Positions 1-10,870 of a stretch of 64,000 nucleotides of DNA are shown here, one piece after another. The translations under genes were made by a program, and so were the position numbers. Every line of letters starts with the position of its first letter. Positions within the stretch are counted from its first letter, which is position 1. The notes under the pieces are model-generated. The model worked only from the letters and a program-made list of their open reading frames with translations, did no database searches and was not told the DNA's origin. Source of the stretch: Loripinus fragilis (taxonomy: Eukaryota > Mollusca > Bivalvia > Lucinida > Lucinidae); assembly GCA_964019695.1 (NCBI GenBank), contig OZ026519.1:25475213-25539212 (forward strand). The letters are read 5' to 3'.

Positions 1-37
1 TCTTTATAACTAAGGAACAGTTTGTTGAGGGTCTAGC

Positions 38-142
38 GTGGCCTAGTACTGGTTCAACCCAAGAAGACCCATCCGTATAAAACTGAAAGATTGTTGATGG
101 GACGTAAAGAATGAAATCAAACAAACAGACAAACTAGCATTG
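38..142 (+). repeat. 3' fragment of a tRNA-headed SINE
   Basis: The tail TAGTACTGGTTCAACCC, then AGAAGACCC, then TTGTTGATGGGACGTAAAGAAT and a short A-rich end, matches the 3' half of full copies at 21820-22020 and 26947-27150. The tRNA-like head is missing here. Confidence 0.7.
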
Positions 143-724
143 CTTCTCAGTAAGAATATTTAGGATAAATATTAAATAAGTTTTTATATGGGCTAGATCA
201 TGAACAACCATTATCATTACCCTAATATTGTACACAACCAAGGCACAGTCTGATCAAATTTCATCTGTATAAATGATATTGCCTGTAACCTGCTGCATCC
301 AAATTTTCAAGATTCATGCAAGTCAATGTAGCTGAGCAGGCTGATTTGAGTTGCCTAAATTAGAAGACCGGTTTTCTCCTGACATTGCTCACATGGTAAA
401 GCAATTAAGTTCTGTCATAACATTAGATTAGTGGGTGATTCCCTGTATTGGATTTTTCCAGTTTTTGAATGTTCATGATCAACTTTTATAAAGGGAATAT
501 TTATGATGTTGGATATATAGGTGTATATTGTGGACTGACTCAGCAGTTTTATCAGTGTCTACACTCTGTAATTGTAAGATTTTTATTTATGTTGATCAGT
601 TAACTGAGTCTTTGTTTGCTGGTAAATGTTGTCCAAAACTAACTTTTTTCAGAAAATTCTTTCATAAATAACCATGGAAGTGCCAAACTGTTTGGATCTA
701 GATCAGGCCCTGTGTTTTGTTAAG
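143..724. other. Non-coding stretch, nothing recognised
   Basis: AT-rich sequence with no convincing exon, RNA gene or repeat structure. The end (about 686-750) contains one GGATCTAGATCAGGCC arm of the palindromic family seen throughout the window. Confidence 0.5.
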
Positions 725-756
725 CCTGAACTGGGCCCAAACTGGTTGCAATCTTA

Positions 757-1386
757 AGCCCCAGTTACACATTCCCGATTCTGGCTACGACTCATCACGA
801 TTCGTCCCGATGAGACCTATATTGTAAAATCGGGATGCATCGGGATGGTCAAAACAGAAAATTCAGAAATCCCTACGATGTCTCACGACGTTCCTACGGT
901 ATCTCTACGACTCCTCTACGATTCATGACGGTGCTACTACGACAGAGTCACGACATAAACGTAGGACAGTCGTACTGCATTCTTGGTGAATCGGGATGAA
1001 TCTGGATGAGTCGGGGGTGAATCCTGTTGTCAGATGATACCCCGATTAACCCCGAACGCCCAAGAATGACGACGAATACTACCACGATGCCACTAGGAAT
1101 GACCCCGATCCCGCTACGGTAGAGCTACAACTTAGGCCACGCCCACAATCCAACACGATTCACCCCGACGAGTTTAAACGGTTTAAACTCGTCGTAGCGT
1201 TGTCCTCGAGGCTCCCGAATCACCAAGATTCTTCACGAATCACCACGGTACTACTACGATTCACGCCGACGCATCACGATGGCGCAACGGCGCTACTAAG
1301 AATCATGCCGATGCATCCCGATTTGACAAATCGGGGTGAGTCGTAGCTCTGCCGTGGCCCAAAATCGTGACAGTGTAACTGGGGCT
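757..1386. mobile_element. Harbinger/PIF-like non-autonomous element (MITE), 630 bp
   Basis: Perfect 14-bp terminal inverted repeats, AGCCCCAGTTACAC at 757 and GTGTAACTGGGGCT at 1373, are flanked by the 3-bp duplication TTA (754-756 and 1387-1389). The same host sequence without the insert (GCAATCTTAGGAGGAAAGG) is present at about 1635, showing the empty site. TWA duplications are typical of PIF/Harbinger elements. The inside is CpG-rich, made of short CCCGAT, CACGATT and CTACGAC variants, and has a 29-bp palindrome around 1168-1196 (CGACGAGTTTAAAC and its complement). No transposase frame. Confidence 0.82.
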
Positions 1387-1850
1387 TTAGGAGGAAAGGA
1401 GGAATAAGATTTGTCAACATTATACTAAGCTACCATTCTGTTCGTGATTGGATCTTGTGATTTGTTGTTGGACCCGTATAATATACAGCCTGAAGAATCA
1501 GTTTGATCAAGGTCTACATGCATTGGTAACACAATCAAGTTGCAGTATAAGAAGATATAAGATTTAGGACATAGATCTAGAGTAAGTATTGGTTCATTCT
1601 CTGCCATGAACCTGAACTGGGCCCAAACTGGTTGCAATCTTAGGAGGAAAGGAGTAATAATAAGATTTTGTCAACATTATACTAAGCTACCATTCTATTA
1701 GTGATTGGATCTTGTGATTTGTTGTTGGAAGAATCAGTTTGATCAAGGTCTACTTGGATTGGTAACACAATCAAGTTGCAGTATAAGGAGATTTAAGATT
1801 CAGGACATAGAACTAGAGTAAGTATTGGTTCATGATCTGCCAAGCATTCC
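1387..1850 (+). repeat. Direct duplication of about 245 bp (copies 725-753 plus 1387-1608, and 1609-1850)
   Basis: The stretch CCTGAACTGGGCCCAAACTGG ... GTAAGTATTGGTTCAT occurs twice in tandem. The first copy is interrupted by the 630-bp element at 757-1386. The second carries a roughly 20-bp deletion near 1727. The copies are otherwise very similar, so the insertion followed or accompanied a fairly recent duplication. Confidence 0.8.
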
Positions 1851-2109
1851 CAGGGGTTTTAAGGAGATGGGGAGAAGGATCCTTTATTTTAGGGAGCTGG
1901 AGAAAAAGGGGAGCTTAGGAGCCATCACAGCACCAAACTTTGAGGAATACATGTATAAGTAATAGTAAAATATTTTCATGATGATGAGGAAATATACGAT
2001 ATATGTTCTAAAATTTCGAATGCTAAATTTTTCTTTTTGTTCTAAAATAAATAAATGTTATAATAAAGGTAGCATTCGATGGAATCTTATTTCCAAACCC
2101 TATATGGGA

Positions 2110-3145
2110 CATTTTTGGGGAGGTGTTCAACAACTGTTTTAAAAAAGTTCAGTCGTATTAGAACATTTGCAGAACAAACCACTAGAACGTTCCTGAAATT
2201 GTTCTTAAACTATTCTAAAATGCTCTAAATAAATTCAGGGGCATTAATAGAATGTTTTTATGACATGATTTTTGAAGAGTTGTTCTACAGTTTTTCCAGA
2301 AAATTTCTAAAGGTTTGTTCTGGATCAGTTCTAGAAGAAGCCAAGGTTTATTCTAGAACAGTTCTAGAACAAAACCATTTGAACATTTCTGGAATTGTTC
2401 TGGAACCATTCTAAAAAAGTTCTAGAATGATCCAGGCATTTATAGAATGTTAAATGAGACATTTTTAGGGGTGTTCTACAATTGTTCCAGAAAAATTCTA
2501 AAGGTTTGTTCTAGAACAGTTCTAGAAAAAGTCAAGGTTAATTCTACAACAGTTCTAGAACAAACCATTAGAACAAATCTGGAATAGTTCTGGAACCATT
2601 CTACAGATGTTCTAGAACTATTCCGAGACATTTATAGAACGTTAAATGGGACATTTTTTAGGGGTGTTCTACAATTGTTCCAGAAAAATTCTAAAGGTTT
2701 GTTCTAGATCAGTTCTAGAACAAACCAAGGTTAATTCTAGAACAGTTCTAGAACAAACCACTAGAACATTTCTGGAATAGTTCTGGAACCATTCTACAGA
2801 TGTTCTAGAACTATTCAAAGACATTTATAGAACGTTTAATGGGACATTTTATGAGGGGTGTTCTACAACTGTTCCATAAAAGTTCTAAAGATTTGTTCTG
2901 GAACTGTTCTAGAACAAACTTGATTTGTTCTAAAACTGTTCTAGGAAAAACTTTTAGAATTTTCTAGAACTTTTCTAGAACAAATCTTTTGACCTTGGCT
3001 AGAACATTTGTAGAACAAAAAATTGTCCCATTTAATGTTCTACATCTGTCCCATAAACGTTCTAGAACATATCTAGAACAGTTCTAGAACATAGTTCTAG
3101 AAAATTCTAGAACTCTTCTAGAATGGTTCTAGACCATTTCGCAGG
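2110..3145. repeat. TTCTAGAA-rich degenerate tandem array
   Basis: About 1 kb of degenerate units of roughly 180-200 bp contains dozens of TTCTAGAAC/GTTCTAGAA palindromes, together with GTTCTACAATTGTTCCAGAA and AACGTTAAATGGGACATTTT motifs. The larger units are clearest between 2270 and 2860. TTCTAGAA also fits the nTTCnnGAAn core bound by heat-shock factor; function is not shown. Confidence 0.75.
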
Positions 3146-3159
3146 GGCAGGGCTAGAAT

Positions 3160-3245
3160 TCACAAAATGCCTGTCTGAATAGCAAACAGGGATGACCCTG
3201 ATCAGGAAGAAGCAGTCTGATCTGGGTCTTTGCTGTTTGTCTAGT
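3160..3245. repeat. Palindromic short element (GATCAG/AAGAAGCAGTCTGATC core)
   Basis: AGCAAACAGGGATGACCCTGATCAGG pairs imperfectly with CTGATCTGGGTCTTTGCTGTTTG. It belongs to the family seen at 7325, 9415, 26590, 30660, 39820 and elsewhere. Confidence 0.6.
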
Positions 3246-3589
3246 TTTTTTGCAGGACAGATTAAAGCATTATTTTCAGGGAAGGAGGGAGCAGATATTC
3301 TGTTAGTTTGCTGCAGGTTTCAGAATTCCTAAGTATTGATATAAATCAATGCCAAGAAATTAATTGACAAACTGACTTTTCCATGAATTTGAAGTTCACT
3401 GATTCTGAAGAGCTTCTTTAAATGAGAATACCAGTCAATATCATGCTTTCCCTATTTATTGCACTATTTGAGCAGCTAGGTCCTTTTGATCAGAAGCTGC
3501 ATGAATATGAAAATGGCAAGCAGACAAAAGATCCTGACTAGAATGTTCTTTAAGAAGCACTCTGATCTAACTCTACACTACATATGTGA

Positions 3590-4925
3590 GAAAGATTGTT
3601 AAAATGACCATGTCACTATGATATGTTGAAAAAGACAATTGAAAAAGACCATGTGAGAAAGACCATTGCAAAAGACCATAATTGTGAGAAAGACCATTTG
3701 AAAGGACCATGTGAGAAAGACCGTTTAAAAGGACCATGTGAGAAAGACCGTTTAAAAGGACCATGTGAGAAAAACCATTTAAAAAACCTTGGGAGAAAGA
3801 CCATGTGAGATAGACCATTCAAAAATCACATGGAAGAAAGACCATTTAAAAAGCCTGTGGGAGAAAGACCCTGTAAGAAAGACCCTGTGAGAAAGATGAT
3901 TTAAAAATCTCTTGCGAGAAAGACCAATTTAAAATCCCTTGTTTGAAAGACCATTTAAAAAGCCCATGGGAGAAAGACCTTGTGAGAAACCCCATTTATA
4001 AATCTCGTGGGAGAAAGGCCATTTAAAAAGCCCATGGGAGAAAGACAATGTGAGAAAGACCTTGTGAGAAAGACCATTTAAGGATCCCCATGGGAGAAAG
4101 AACATTTAAATAGCCTATGGGAGAAAGACTATACGAGGAAGACCCTGTGAGAAAGACCATTTAAAAATCTCATGGGAGAAAGGACATCAAAGAACATGGG
4201 GGAAAGACCATGTGTGAAAGACCATTTAAAAATCTCAAAAAGACCATTCAAAAAGCCTATGGGAGAAAGACCATGTGAGAAAGACTTTGTAAGAAAGACC
4301 ATTTAAAAATCCCTTGTAAGAAAGACCATTTAAAAATCCCTTGTTAGAAAAACCAAATAAAATCCCATGGGAGAATGGCCATGTGGGGAAAACCTTGTGA
4401 GAAAGACTGTTTATAAATCCCAGGAGAGAAAGACCATTAAAAAAGCCCATGGGATAAAAACCTTGTAAGAAAGACCAGTTAAAAAGCCCTTGGGAGCAAA
4501 AACACCATTTAAAAATCCCTTGTGAGAAGGACCTTTTAAAAGCCCATGGGAGAAAGACTGTGTGGGAAAGACCTTGTGAGAAAGGCCATTTAAAAAGACC
4601 ATGGGAGAAAGACTGTGTGAGAAAGACCTTGTGAGAAAGGCCATTTAAAAAGACCATTAAATTTTTTTAAAAAGCCCAAGGGAGAAAAACCTTGTGAGAA
4701 ATACCATTTAAAAAGCCCATTGGAGAAAGGCCATTTAAAGATCCCTTGTGAGAAAGACCATTTAAAAGCCCATTGGAGAAAGACCATGTGAGGAAGACCA
4801 TTTAAATTCCCATTCGGCCGAAAGACCATTTAAAAAGACTGACAGGTGAAATAGACCATTGAGAAAGAACTATGTAAAAGACCATATGAAAATTTTATGT
4901 GAAAAGGCCACTTTGGAAAAAGACA
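3590..4925. repeat. GAGAAAGACCATTTAAAA minisatellite
   Basis: About 1.3 kb of degenerate alternation of GAGAAAGACC, ATGTGAGAAAGACC and CATTTAAAAAGCCCATGGG blocks. The top strand is purine-rich (G/A biased). Open frames on both strands (for example minus strand 4235-4657 with N-G-L-S-H repeats) come from the repeat unit and are not genes. Confidence 0.85.
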
Positions 4926-5382
4926 TTGTGAAAAAATATCAGGTGTAAGCCATGCACATTGCTTAGAATACCATGTAAAAGATGAACATGCAGAAATAAA
5001 TCATGTGAAATAAAAAATATGCAAAAGTCTGTTATAAAGTTTCCTTTTAAAAGGAAGGCTTCCCTGGTATTGAAGGTGAAATATTGTCACTCATTTCGCC
5101 TAATGAAAATCTAAGTACTAAAATATGGCCAGACTGAACTAAATATATTATATACAGCATATTGTGTTGTTGTGAAATTCTGTATTTCATGAAAGTCTAC
5201 TTATAAAAAGCTTCTTGCTAGTGCTCGAACCCGTTGCTCGTGCAAATGATAAAATATGGGAACCACACACCAAACATGTGCGATGAGTAGGTCATTTAAG
5301 GAGTATTTTACGCATAGTAACAAAATTTTATGAACTTATCCAAGGCACATTGATGATCAATCTTTGGTTGACTTGACATGGG
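4926..5382. other. Non-coding stretch, nothing recognised
   Basis: AT-rich DNA between two repeats. No exon-like open frame with splice signals was seen. Confidence 0.45.
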
Positions 5383-5947
5383 CCCACAGTGTGTTAACTG
5401 CAATAAACATCCTGTACCCATTCCTCCTAGCTCTCGCCTTATACATATAATATTACAGCACTTGTGCATAACCAGTTGTCTGAAATCGTGATGTGAGAGT
5501 TGTTGGTACAGCTGTAATTGCGAGGGCCCACCTATTAAAATTCATTTTTCCATAGATCTTAGTAACTGTTACAGTTACAATCATGTAATCATGTTCACAT
5601 GTGATTGCCAATTCCACTAAAACCATGCAAACTGGCATTTAAGCTCGTTTTGGGCACAAAACAGCTCTGATTGTGAGCAAGTCGTTTTTTAACAAAGCAA
5701 AATGCAAAGGAGGAAACCATTAAAATCATGGAATAAAACGGAATAAAATAGATAAAATGGCTTTTCTTACCTTGTTCGAATGTGTATTGTCTGTATCGCT
5801 AACAATATAAATCGAAACGTGTACATGTACCTAAATACACAAATTTTTCCAACTTCTGGTTACGCACGAGTGCTGTTATTCATGTTTATAAGGCGAGAGC
5901 TAGGAGGAACGGGTACAGGATGTTTATTTCAGTTTACATACTGTGGG
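5383..5947. mobile_element. TIR element with arms of about 95 bp (565 bp)
   Basis: CCCACAGTGTGTTAACTG...CCTGTACCCATTCCTCCTAGC at 5383-5475 is repeated in inverted orientation at 5850-5947 (GCTAGGAGGAACGGGTACAGG ... ACTGTGGG). The arms are near-identical with a few mismatches. The central 370 bp contains no transposase. No clear target duplication. Confidence 0.75.
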
Positions 5948-6279
5948 GTCGGGTCTTAAATAGCATCTAAAGTATTCCGCAAGATGTTGGTTAAATCAGC
6001 AGCACGATATGCACAACCTTAAAGGCATATTTGGGGTGATAATATTGGTCTTCATAACTTCAATCTTGATCAGAGGAAAACTATTGTATGTTTAATTAAA
6101 CTACAAATTCACTCTTTTCGGCCAGTGTCACAAAGCCAATACTTGTTTAATTACAATTGGGGCAGTAATAACATGAATACGCGAAATCAGTCATCATGAT
6201 CATAATTTTATGCTGTTTCATAATAGTCCATTGTAGACCCAATTATGACACTTGGGGCATAATGCATTGAGCATTTTTT

Positions 6280-6690
6280 CGACAGATTTTCTTCAAAGTT
6301 GATGTTGGGGAGGAGTGGTTTGGGATTGTAGATGGGTAAATTTCGTCAAATTAGCACAAAGTATTGCCCTTAATTTTAGTTTAAAATTGCTCTATCTTGG
6401 GTATCATTTGGCTGATTGTCTTCAAACAATGTATATGATTTGATATTGGGGAGGAGTGGTTTGGGATCATAGATGGGTAAATTTTGTCAAAAAGCACAGA
6501 GTTATTGTCCTTCATTTATGTTGAAAATTGGTTAAGGTGCTCTCTATCTTTAGCATTATTTGATCAATTTTCTTCAAACTGGTTTGCATGAGAGTTGCTA
6601 AGGAAGGAGTGTTATGGGATTGCACATCATTTAATTTTGTCCAAAAAATACAGAGTTATGGCCCTTGATTTGAAAATATGATGAAATTTT
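6280..6690. repeat. Degenerate tandem repeat, about 140-155 bp units, three copies
   Basis: Three units each carry TTTTCTTCAAA, GGGGAGGAGTGGTTTGGGAT, GGGTAAATTTTGTCAAA and GAGTTATGGCCCTTGATTT variants. The style matches the arrays at 9640, 33220 and 56590. The rest of 5948-6279 and 6691-7320 shows no gene; an ORF at 6631-6897 on the minus strand is not supported. Confidence 0.65.
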
Positions 6691-7321
6691 GTATATAAGT
6701 ATCCAGGTTGAGACAGCTGCATTTAATTTTTCATAAATTTTCAACTGAGTTATGGCCCTTGATTTAAAGATTGTCTTTGCATTGAAAATATTTCTTGGCA
6801 GGGTATGATGCATGCCTGCAGCGCTTTTATTAAAATTGTCTGCCTTGGAATGGAACACCCATTTTTGCTTGGGAAAATATTTTGAAAATGTCTGCAAATT
6901 TTGGTGATGTTTTAAAGAGTTAGTTAAAAAATAAATACATCCATGATGATCTTAACAGTCAATCTTTTCCAATCCAGTTCTCATTATAGTTTTTAAAACT
7001 CGAACTGGCGGCATCTGCAATTTGTAAATGGAAACAAGTTTTCTTTTTTCTCAGGTAAACACCTTTAATGTCTCACCTCCTGGCCCAGGGTCACACCTTG
7101 TGTCTGTGGCTCTTTCCCCCAATATGAATGGAGGACATAGCTGTAAAATGTAACAAGCTTTTATGTGAGTAATGAATGAACTGACCTCTATTTATAGTCC
7201 CTATACAACGCTTCATTAAAACAGTACCTTACATCTCATTTGATGTATTAAAACTCATACTACTCATCTCTGCTCATTTTGGTCTCTATAAGTGAATTCT
7301 CAACAATTTCTGACTCATCAG

Positions 7322-7392
7322 TGCTCTTTATAGACCCTGATCGGACTGCACAGATGTGCAGTCCGATCTGGGTCTATACTGAGCACTGATAA
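7322..7392. repeat. Palindromic hairpin element
   Basis: GTGCTCTTTATAGACCCTGATCGGACTGCAC faces GTGCAGTCCGATCTGGGTCTATACTGAGCAC. The stem is near-perfect and about 30 bp. Confidence 0.75.
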
Positions 7393-7869
7393 AGTACTCT
7401 TTCTTATGTTATCAGATAATTAACCACCAAGTTGCTACATAGAGTCAGTATGTAAGGTGTATAGTATACATGTGTTTACACCTGGCTTATAGACCACAGT
7501 TTTCATTCATCATTTCTGACAAGAGGAATCATACCTTAAGTCTGACAGGTAATTTGTTTATTTATAATATTATTACATATTTATTTGTGGTAATGATAGC
7601 TCTACATGGATTGGCATATGATTATTATTTAATGGATGGGAATCTACGTTTTTTGCCGATTGGTCACTGTGATCGAATTTTATCTGTTACCAATTCCAAA
7701 ATTATGCACTCACTGGCATCGTGGATTGTGCAGGCCAAAATCTCTTACCTCAAAATTGCATTTAAAAATTCATTATGGGGATACTTGCTTGTTCACTTCA
7801 AGGGTTATCCTCTCTAATGCAATTTTTGTATATATTTAGTATCTTAACCAAACTTTTTGTCTTGTAGAA

Positions 7870-7946
7870 CCGCCTGGGTAGCTCAGGTGGTTAGAGCGCC
7901 TGGCTAATGTTCTGGGGGGTAGTAGGTGTGAACCCACCTCGGGCGG
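7870..7946 (+). repeat. tRNA-Ile-like SINE head or tRNA pseudogene
   Basis: A 7-bp acceptor stem (CCGCCTG with CGGGCGG), an intact D arm (GCTC-AGGTGGTTA-GAGC, also the A box) and a T-arm-like GGTGTGAACCCACC (B box) fold like a tRNA. The anticodon loop CTAATGT would give AAT (Ile). The anticodon stem has mismatches and the T loop is not TTCGAAT. A second copy of the module follows about 270 bases downstream, so this is more likely the Pol III head of a SINE than a working tRNA gene. Confidence 0.6.
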
Positions 7947-8140
7947 CACTCCCCCCCCCCCTCCAGTTTCTCTTCAATGGTGTCAGAATTGTTGGTTGAC
8001 GGGTCCATGCAATGGAGGAGGTCATCCTGAGAGCTGGGGCTCTGGCAGATAGCCATCTGGTATTCTACAGAGCTGGATCAGCTCTGAAAGAGAAAAGGGG
8101 GAGAAGTGTAGAGTCTATAGGTGGTGGTTAGGGCAGGACT

Positions 8141-8216
8141 GCCGTGTAGCTCAGGTGGTTAGAGCACCCGACTAGTGTTCCTAGGGTCATTGATTCAAGC
8201 TTTACCTCGGGTGGCA
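8141..8216 (+). repeat. Second tRNA-like SINE head
   Basis: GCCGTGTAGCTCAGGTGGTT ... GATTCAAGC ... CGGGTGGCAC keeps the A and B boxes of the copy at 7870. A similar C-rich sequence then TTTCTCT follows both copies. A very decayed relative may lie at 34725-34790 (GCAGCTCATGTGGTT). Confidence 0.6.
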
Positions 8217-9338
8217 CTTTTCCCCTCTGGTTTCTCTATAGTCTATATATCTTAAAGTTAATTAACAGAAACAGAACAGATTTTTTTTCAAAGTTAATAC
8301 TTATCAAGGACAGGGAAATTAGTCAAATGAAAAGTTTAGCCCTAAGGTTACAGGCTTGGTGATGACTTGTTTAAATGTGACTTATCTGTTTGGCCAATCA
8401 AACAAACATTGAAAATACTGTATCCACAATATCCTTAAGATAGAAAATTCAAACCAGGTTGATATCTTTTCTTGACCCTTGTTTTTGGATCAGACTGGAG
8501 CTTCTTTGGGTGACTGAGTTTGTTTGTGTTGAAGATTTCTGTCCCGGTCTGGTCAACAAATTTTCAGTCATTTTGGGATTGTTTCCTGTCTTTCCTGGGT
8601 TGAACCACTATAAAAGTAGAGGATCAGTGACTGAGTACCCACAGAGAAATAAGAAACAAACAAGCACTGTTGGTCGTAGCAGCCTGTAACAGGGGCGATT
8701 ATAAATTTATTCTGTACATACATCTCAAAACATATGTTGTGGGTGCTCAAAAGAACTTGATCAGCAGCATGAACATATCAATGACAGTGATAGTTAGGGT
8801 TGTGATCACAACAACTGCAGAGAGGTGCAGACTTGGAGAAAGCTGTGTCAATGGACAGCAGGAGGTCACATGAAAACAGCCTTTCACATGAAAGGGAATG
8901 TTCACAAGAGCATGATAGACATGCATCAAAGAACATTTGTCACATGACTGTGTGTGAGACGTCATGGAGTGCGTGACTCGAACAAAAACATAAGGCCAAA
9001 TAAAAACAGAAGTAAAAAGCAGATGACATTTTCAAGACAAAAAATGTTGGCAGGATTATTGTTACTATTTGCTGAAAATAAAACAAACAATTTTAACCAT
9101 TATGCACACCCAAGTTCTTTTTCATTTGGGGATATGTACTGCAAAATATAATTTCGTGTAAACACATGGCTTTAAAGTCTGTGTTTTTCTCATCAATTTC
9201 AAATGAAGACATTAACAACATTAAATCATTTATAGATTTTGTATCAGTTTCAGCTTAAAGCAATAATTCCCAGGGTGATCACTGTAGCCAGTGGCTGGTG
9301 GATTAAAACAGGAACCTGTTTCACATAGAAAAAAACTA
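8217..9338. other. Non-coding stretch with a partial hairpin MITE
   Basis: No exon is supported; the small overlapping open frames on both strands near 8459-8965 look random. At 8728-8757 AACATATGTTGTGGGTGCTCAAAAGAAC is one arm of the hairpin family seen complete at 17098 and 56515. Confidence 0.5.
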
Positions 9339-9342
9339 TTAA

Positions 9343-9570
9343 CCCTTTATGTGCCAATCGCACCAAAAGTCGTCTGCTTTTCTTGTCTGCTGAAATGTTT
9401 AAGAAGCTTCTATGGCAAACAGTGTGGACCCAGATCAGACTGCTCCTATAGGAGCAGTCTGTTCTGGGTCCACGCTGTTTGCTTCTATACTTAATTCGTC
9501 AGTAATGCTAGGCAATTACTTGCAGCAGACCACATTTTCAGATGCATTTTTTGTCTTGGCGCTTTAAAGG
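9343..9570. mobile_element. TTAA-flanked MITE (piggyBac-like) with palindromic core
   Basis: TTAA occurs at 9339-9342 and 9571-9574. The ends CCCTTTATGTGCCAA and TTGGCGCTTTAAAGG are imperfect inverted repeats. The centre (9415-9485) is a long hairpin, TGTGGACCCAGATCAGACTG facing CAGTCTGTTCTGGGTCCACG. A close second copy is at 44415-44662. TTAA duplication is typical of piggyBac. Confidence 0.75.
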
Positions 9571-9639
9571 TTAACCCTTGTCCTTCTTAATCAAGGTAAT
9601 ATCTTCTTTAGAAAACAGTGTAGATTTCAGATCAGCTGG

Positions 9640-10870
9640 CTCATTAATCCCCAACCGTGAAGCGAAGAGGGGTTATAGGTATGGCTTTCATCCGTCTGTC
9701 CTTCAGTCCATCTGTAACACTTTCTTTTCCACTTCACATCTCCTGAACCTTCATAGTGACATGTGTGCAGAACCCACGACTCTGTGCAGACTCAAGGTCA
9801 AGGTCACAGTTAAAGGTCATAGTCATAGGATTTACTCTTGAATTTCATGTCCGCTCCATATCTCCTTTACCTCTAGAAGGATTTTCATTAAACTTTGGTC
9901 AATGATCTCAGTGAGACAGTTTGCAGAACCCATGACTCATCTATGCAGACTCAAGGTCAAGGTCACAGTTAAAGGTCATAGGATTTACTCTTGAATTTCA
10001 TGTCCGCTCCATATCTCCTTTACCTCTAGAAAGATTTTCAATAAATTTTGGTCAAATGATCTCAGTGAGACAGTTTGCAGAACCCATGACTCACCTATGC
10101 AGACTCAAGGTCAAGGTCACAGTTAAAGGTCATAGGATTTACTCTTGAATTTCATGTCCACTCCATATCTCCTTTACCTCTAGAAAGATTTTCAATAAAT
10201 TTTGGTCAAATGATCTCAGTGAGACAGTTTGCAGAACCCATGACTCACCTATGCAGACTCAAGGTCAAGGTCACAGTTAAAGGTCATAGGATTTACTCTT
10301 GAATTTCATGTCCGCTCCATATCTCCTTTACCTCTAGAAAGATTTTCAATAAATTTTGGTCAAATGATTTCAGTGAGACAGTTTTCAGAACCCATGACTC
10401 ATCTTTGCAGACTCAAGGTCAAGGTCACAGTTAAAGGTCATAGGATTTACTCTTGAATTTCATGTCCGCTCCATATCTCCTTTACCTCTAGAAAGATTTT
10501 CAATAAATTTTGGTCAAATGATCTCAGTGAGACAGTTTTCAGAACCCATGACTCATCTATGCAGACTCAAGGTCAAGGTCACAGTTAAAGGTCATAGGAT
10601 TTACTCTTGAATTTCATGTCCGCTCCATATCTCCTTTACCTCTAGAAAGATTTTCAATAAATTTTGGTCAAATGATCTCAGTGAGACAGTTTGCAGAACC
10701 CATGACTCATCTATGCAGACTCAAGGTCAAGGTCACAGTTAAAGGTCATAGGATTTACTCTTGAATTTCATGTCTGCTCCATATCTCCTTTACCTCTTGA
10801 AAGATTTTCAATAAATTTTGGTCAAATGATCTCAGTGAGACAGTTTGCAGAACCAATGACTCATGGGAGT
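9640..10870. repeat. 154-bp tandem repeat with AGGTCA motifs
   Basis: The motif GGTCACAGTTAAAGGTCAT recurs at 9961, 10115, 10269, 10423, 10577 and 10731, spaced exactly 154 bp. A more divergent first unit begins near 9700 and a truncated last unit ends near 10870. Units are nearly identical. Each holds CTCAAGGTCAAGGTCACAG plus AAAGGTCA. The leader has TCCGTCTGTCCTTCAGTCC, as in other molluscan-type repeats. Confidence 0.9.

Noticed and set aside
3573..4829. Several open frames with N-G-L-S-H or S-F-S-H repeats
   Set aside because: By-products of the GAGAAAGACC minisatellite.
7470..7817. 115-codon plus-strand frame
   Set aside because: No domain, no splice context, AT-rich composition; likely chance.
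7870..7946. Functional tRNA-Ile gene
   Set aside because: The T loop and anticodon stem are degenerate and the module is repeated with a shared body, as in a SINE.
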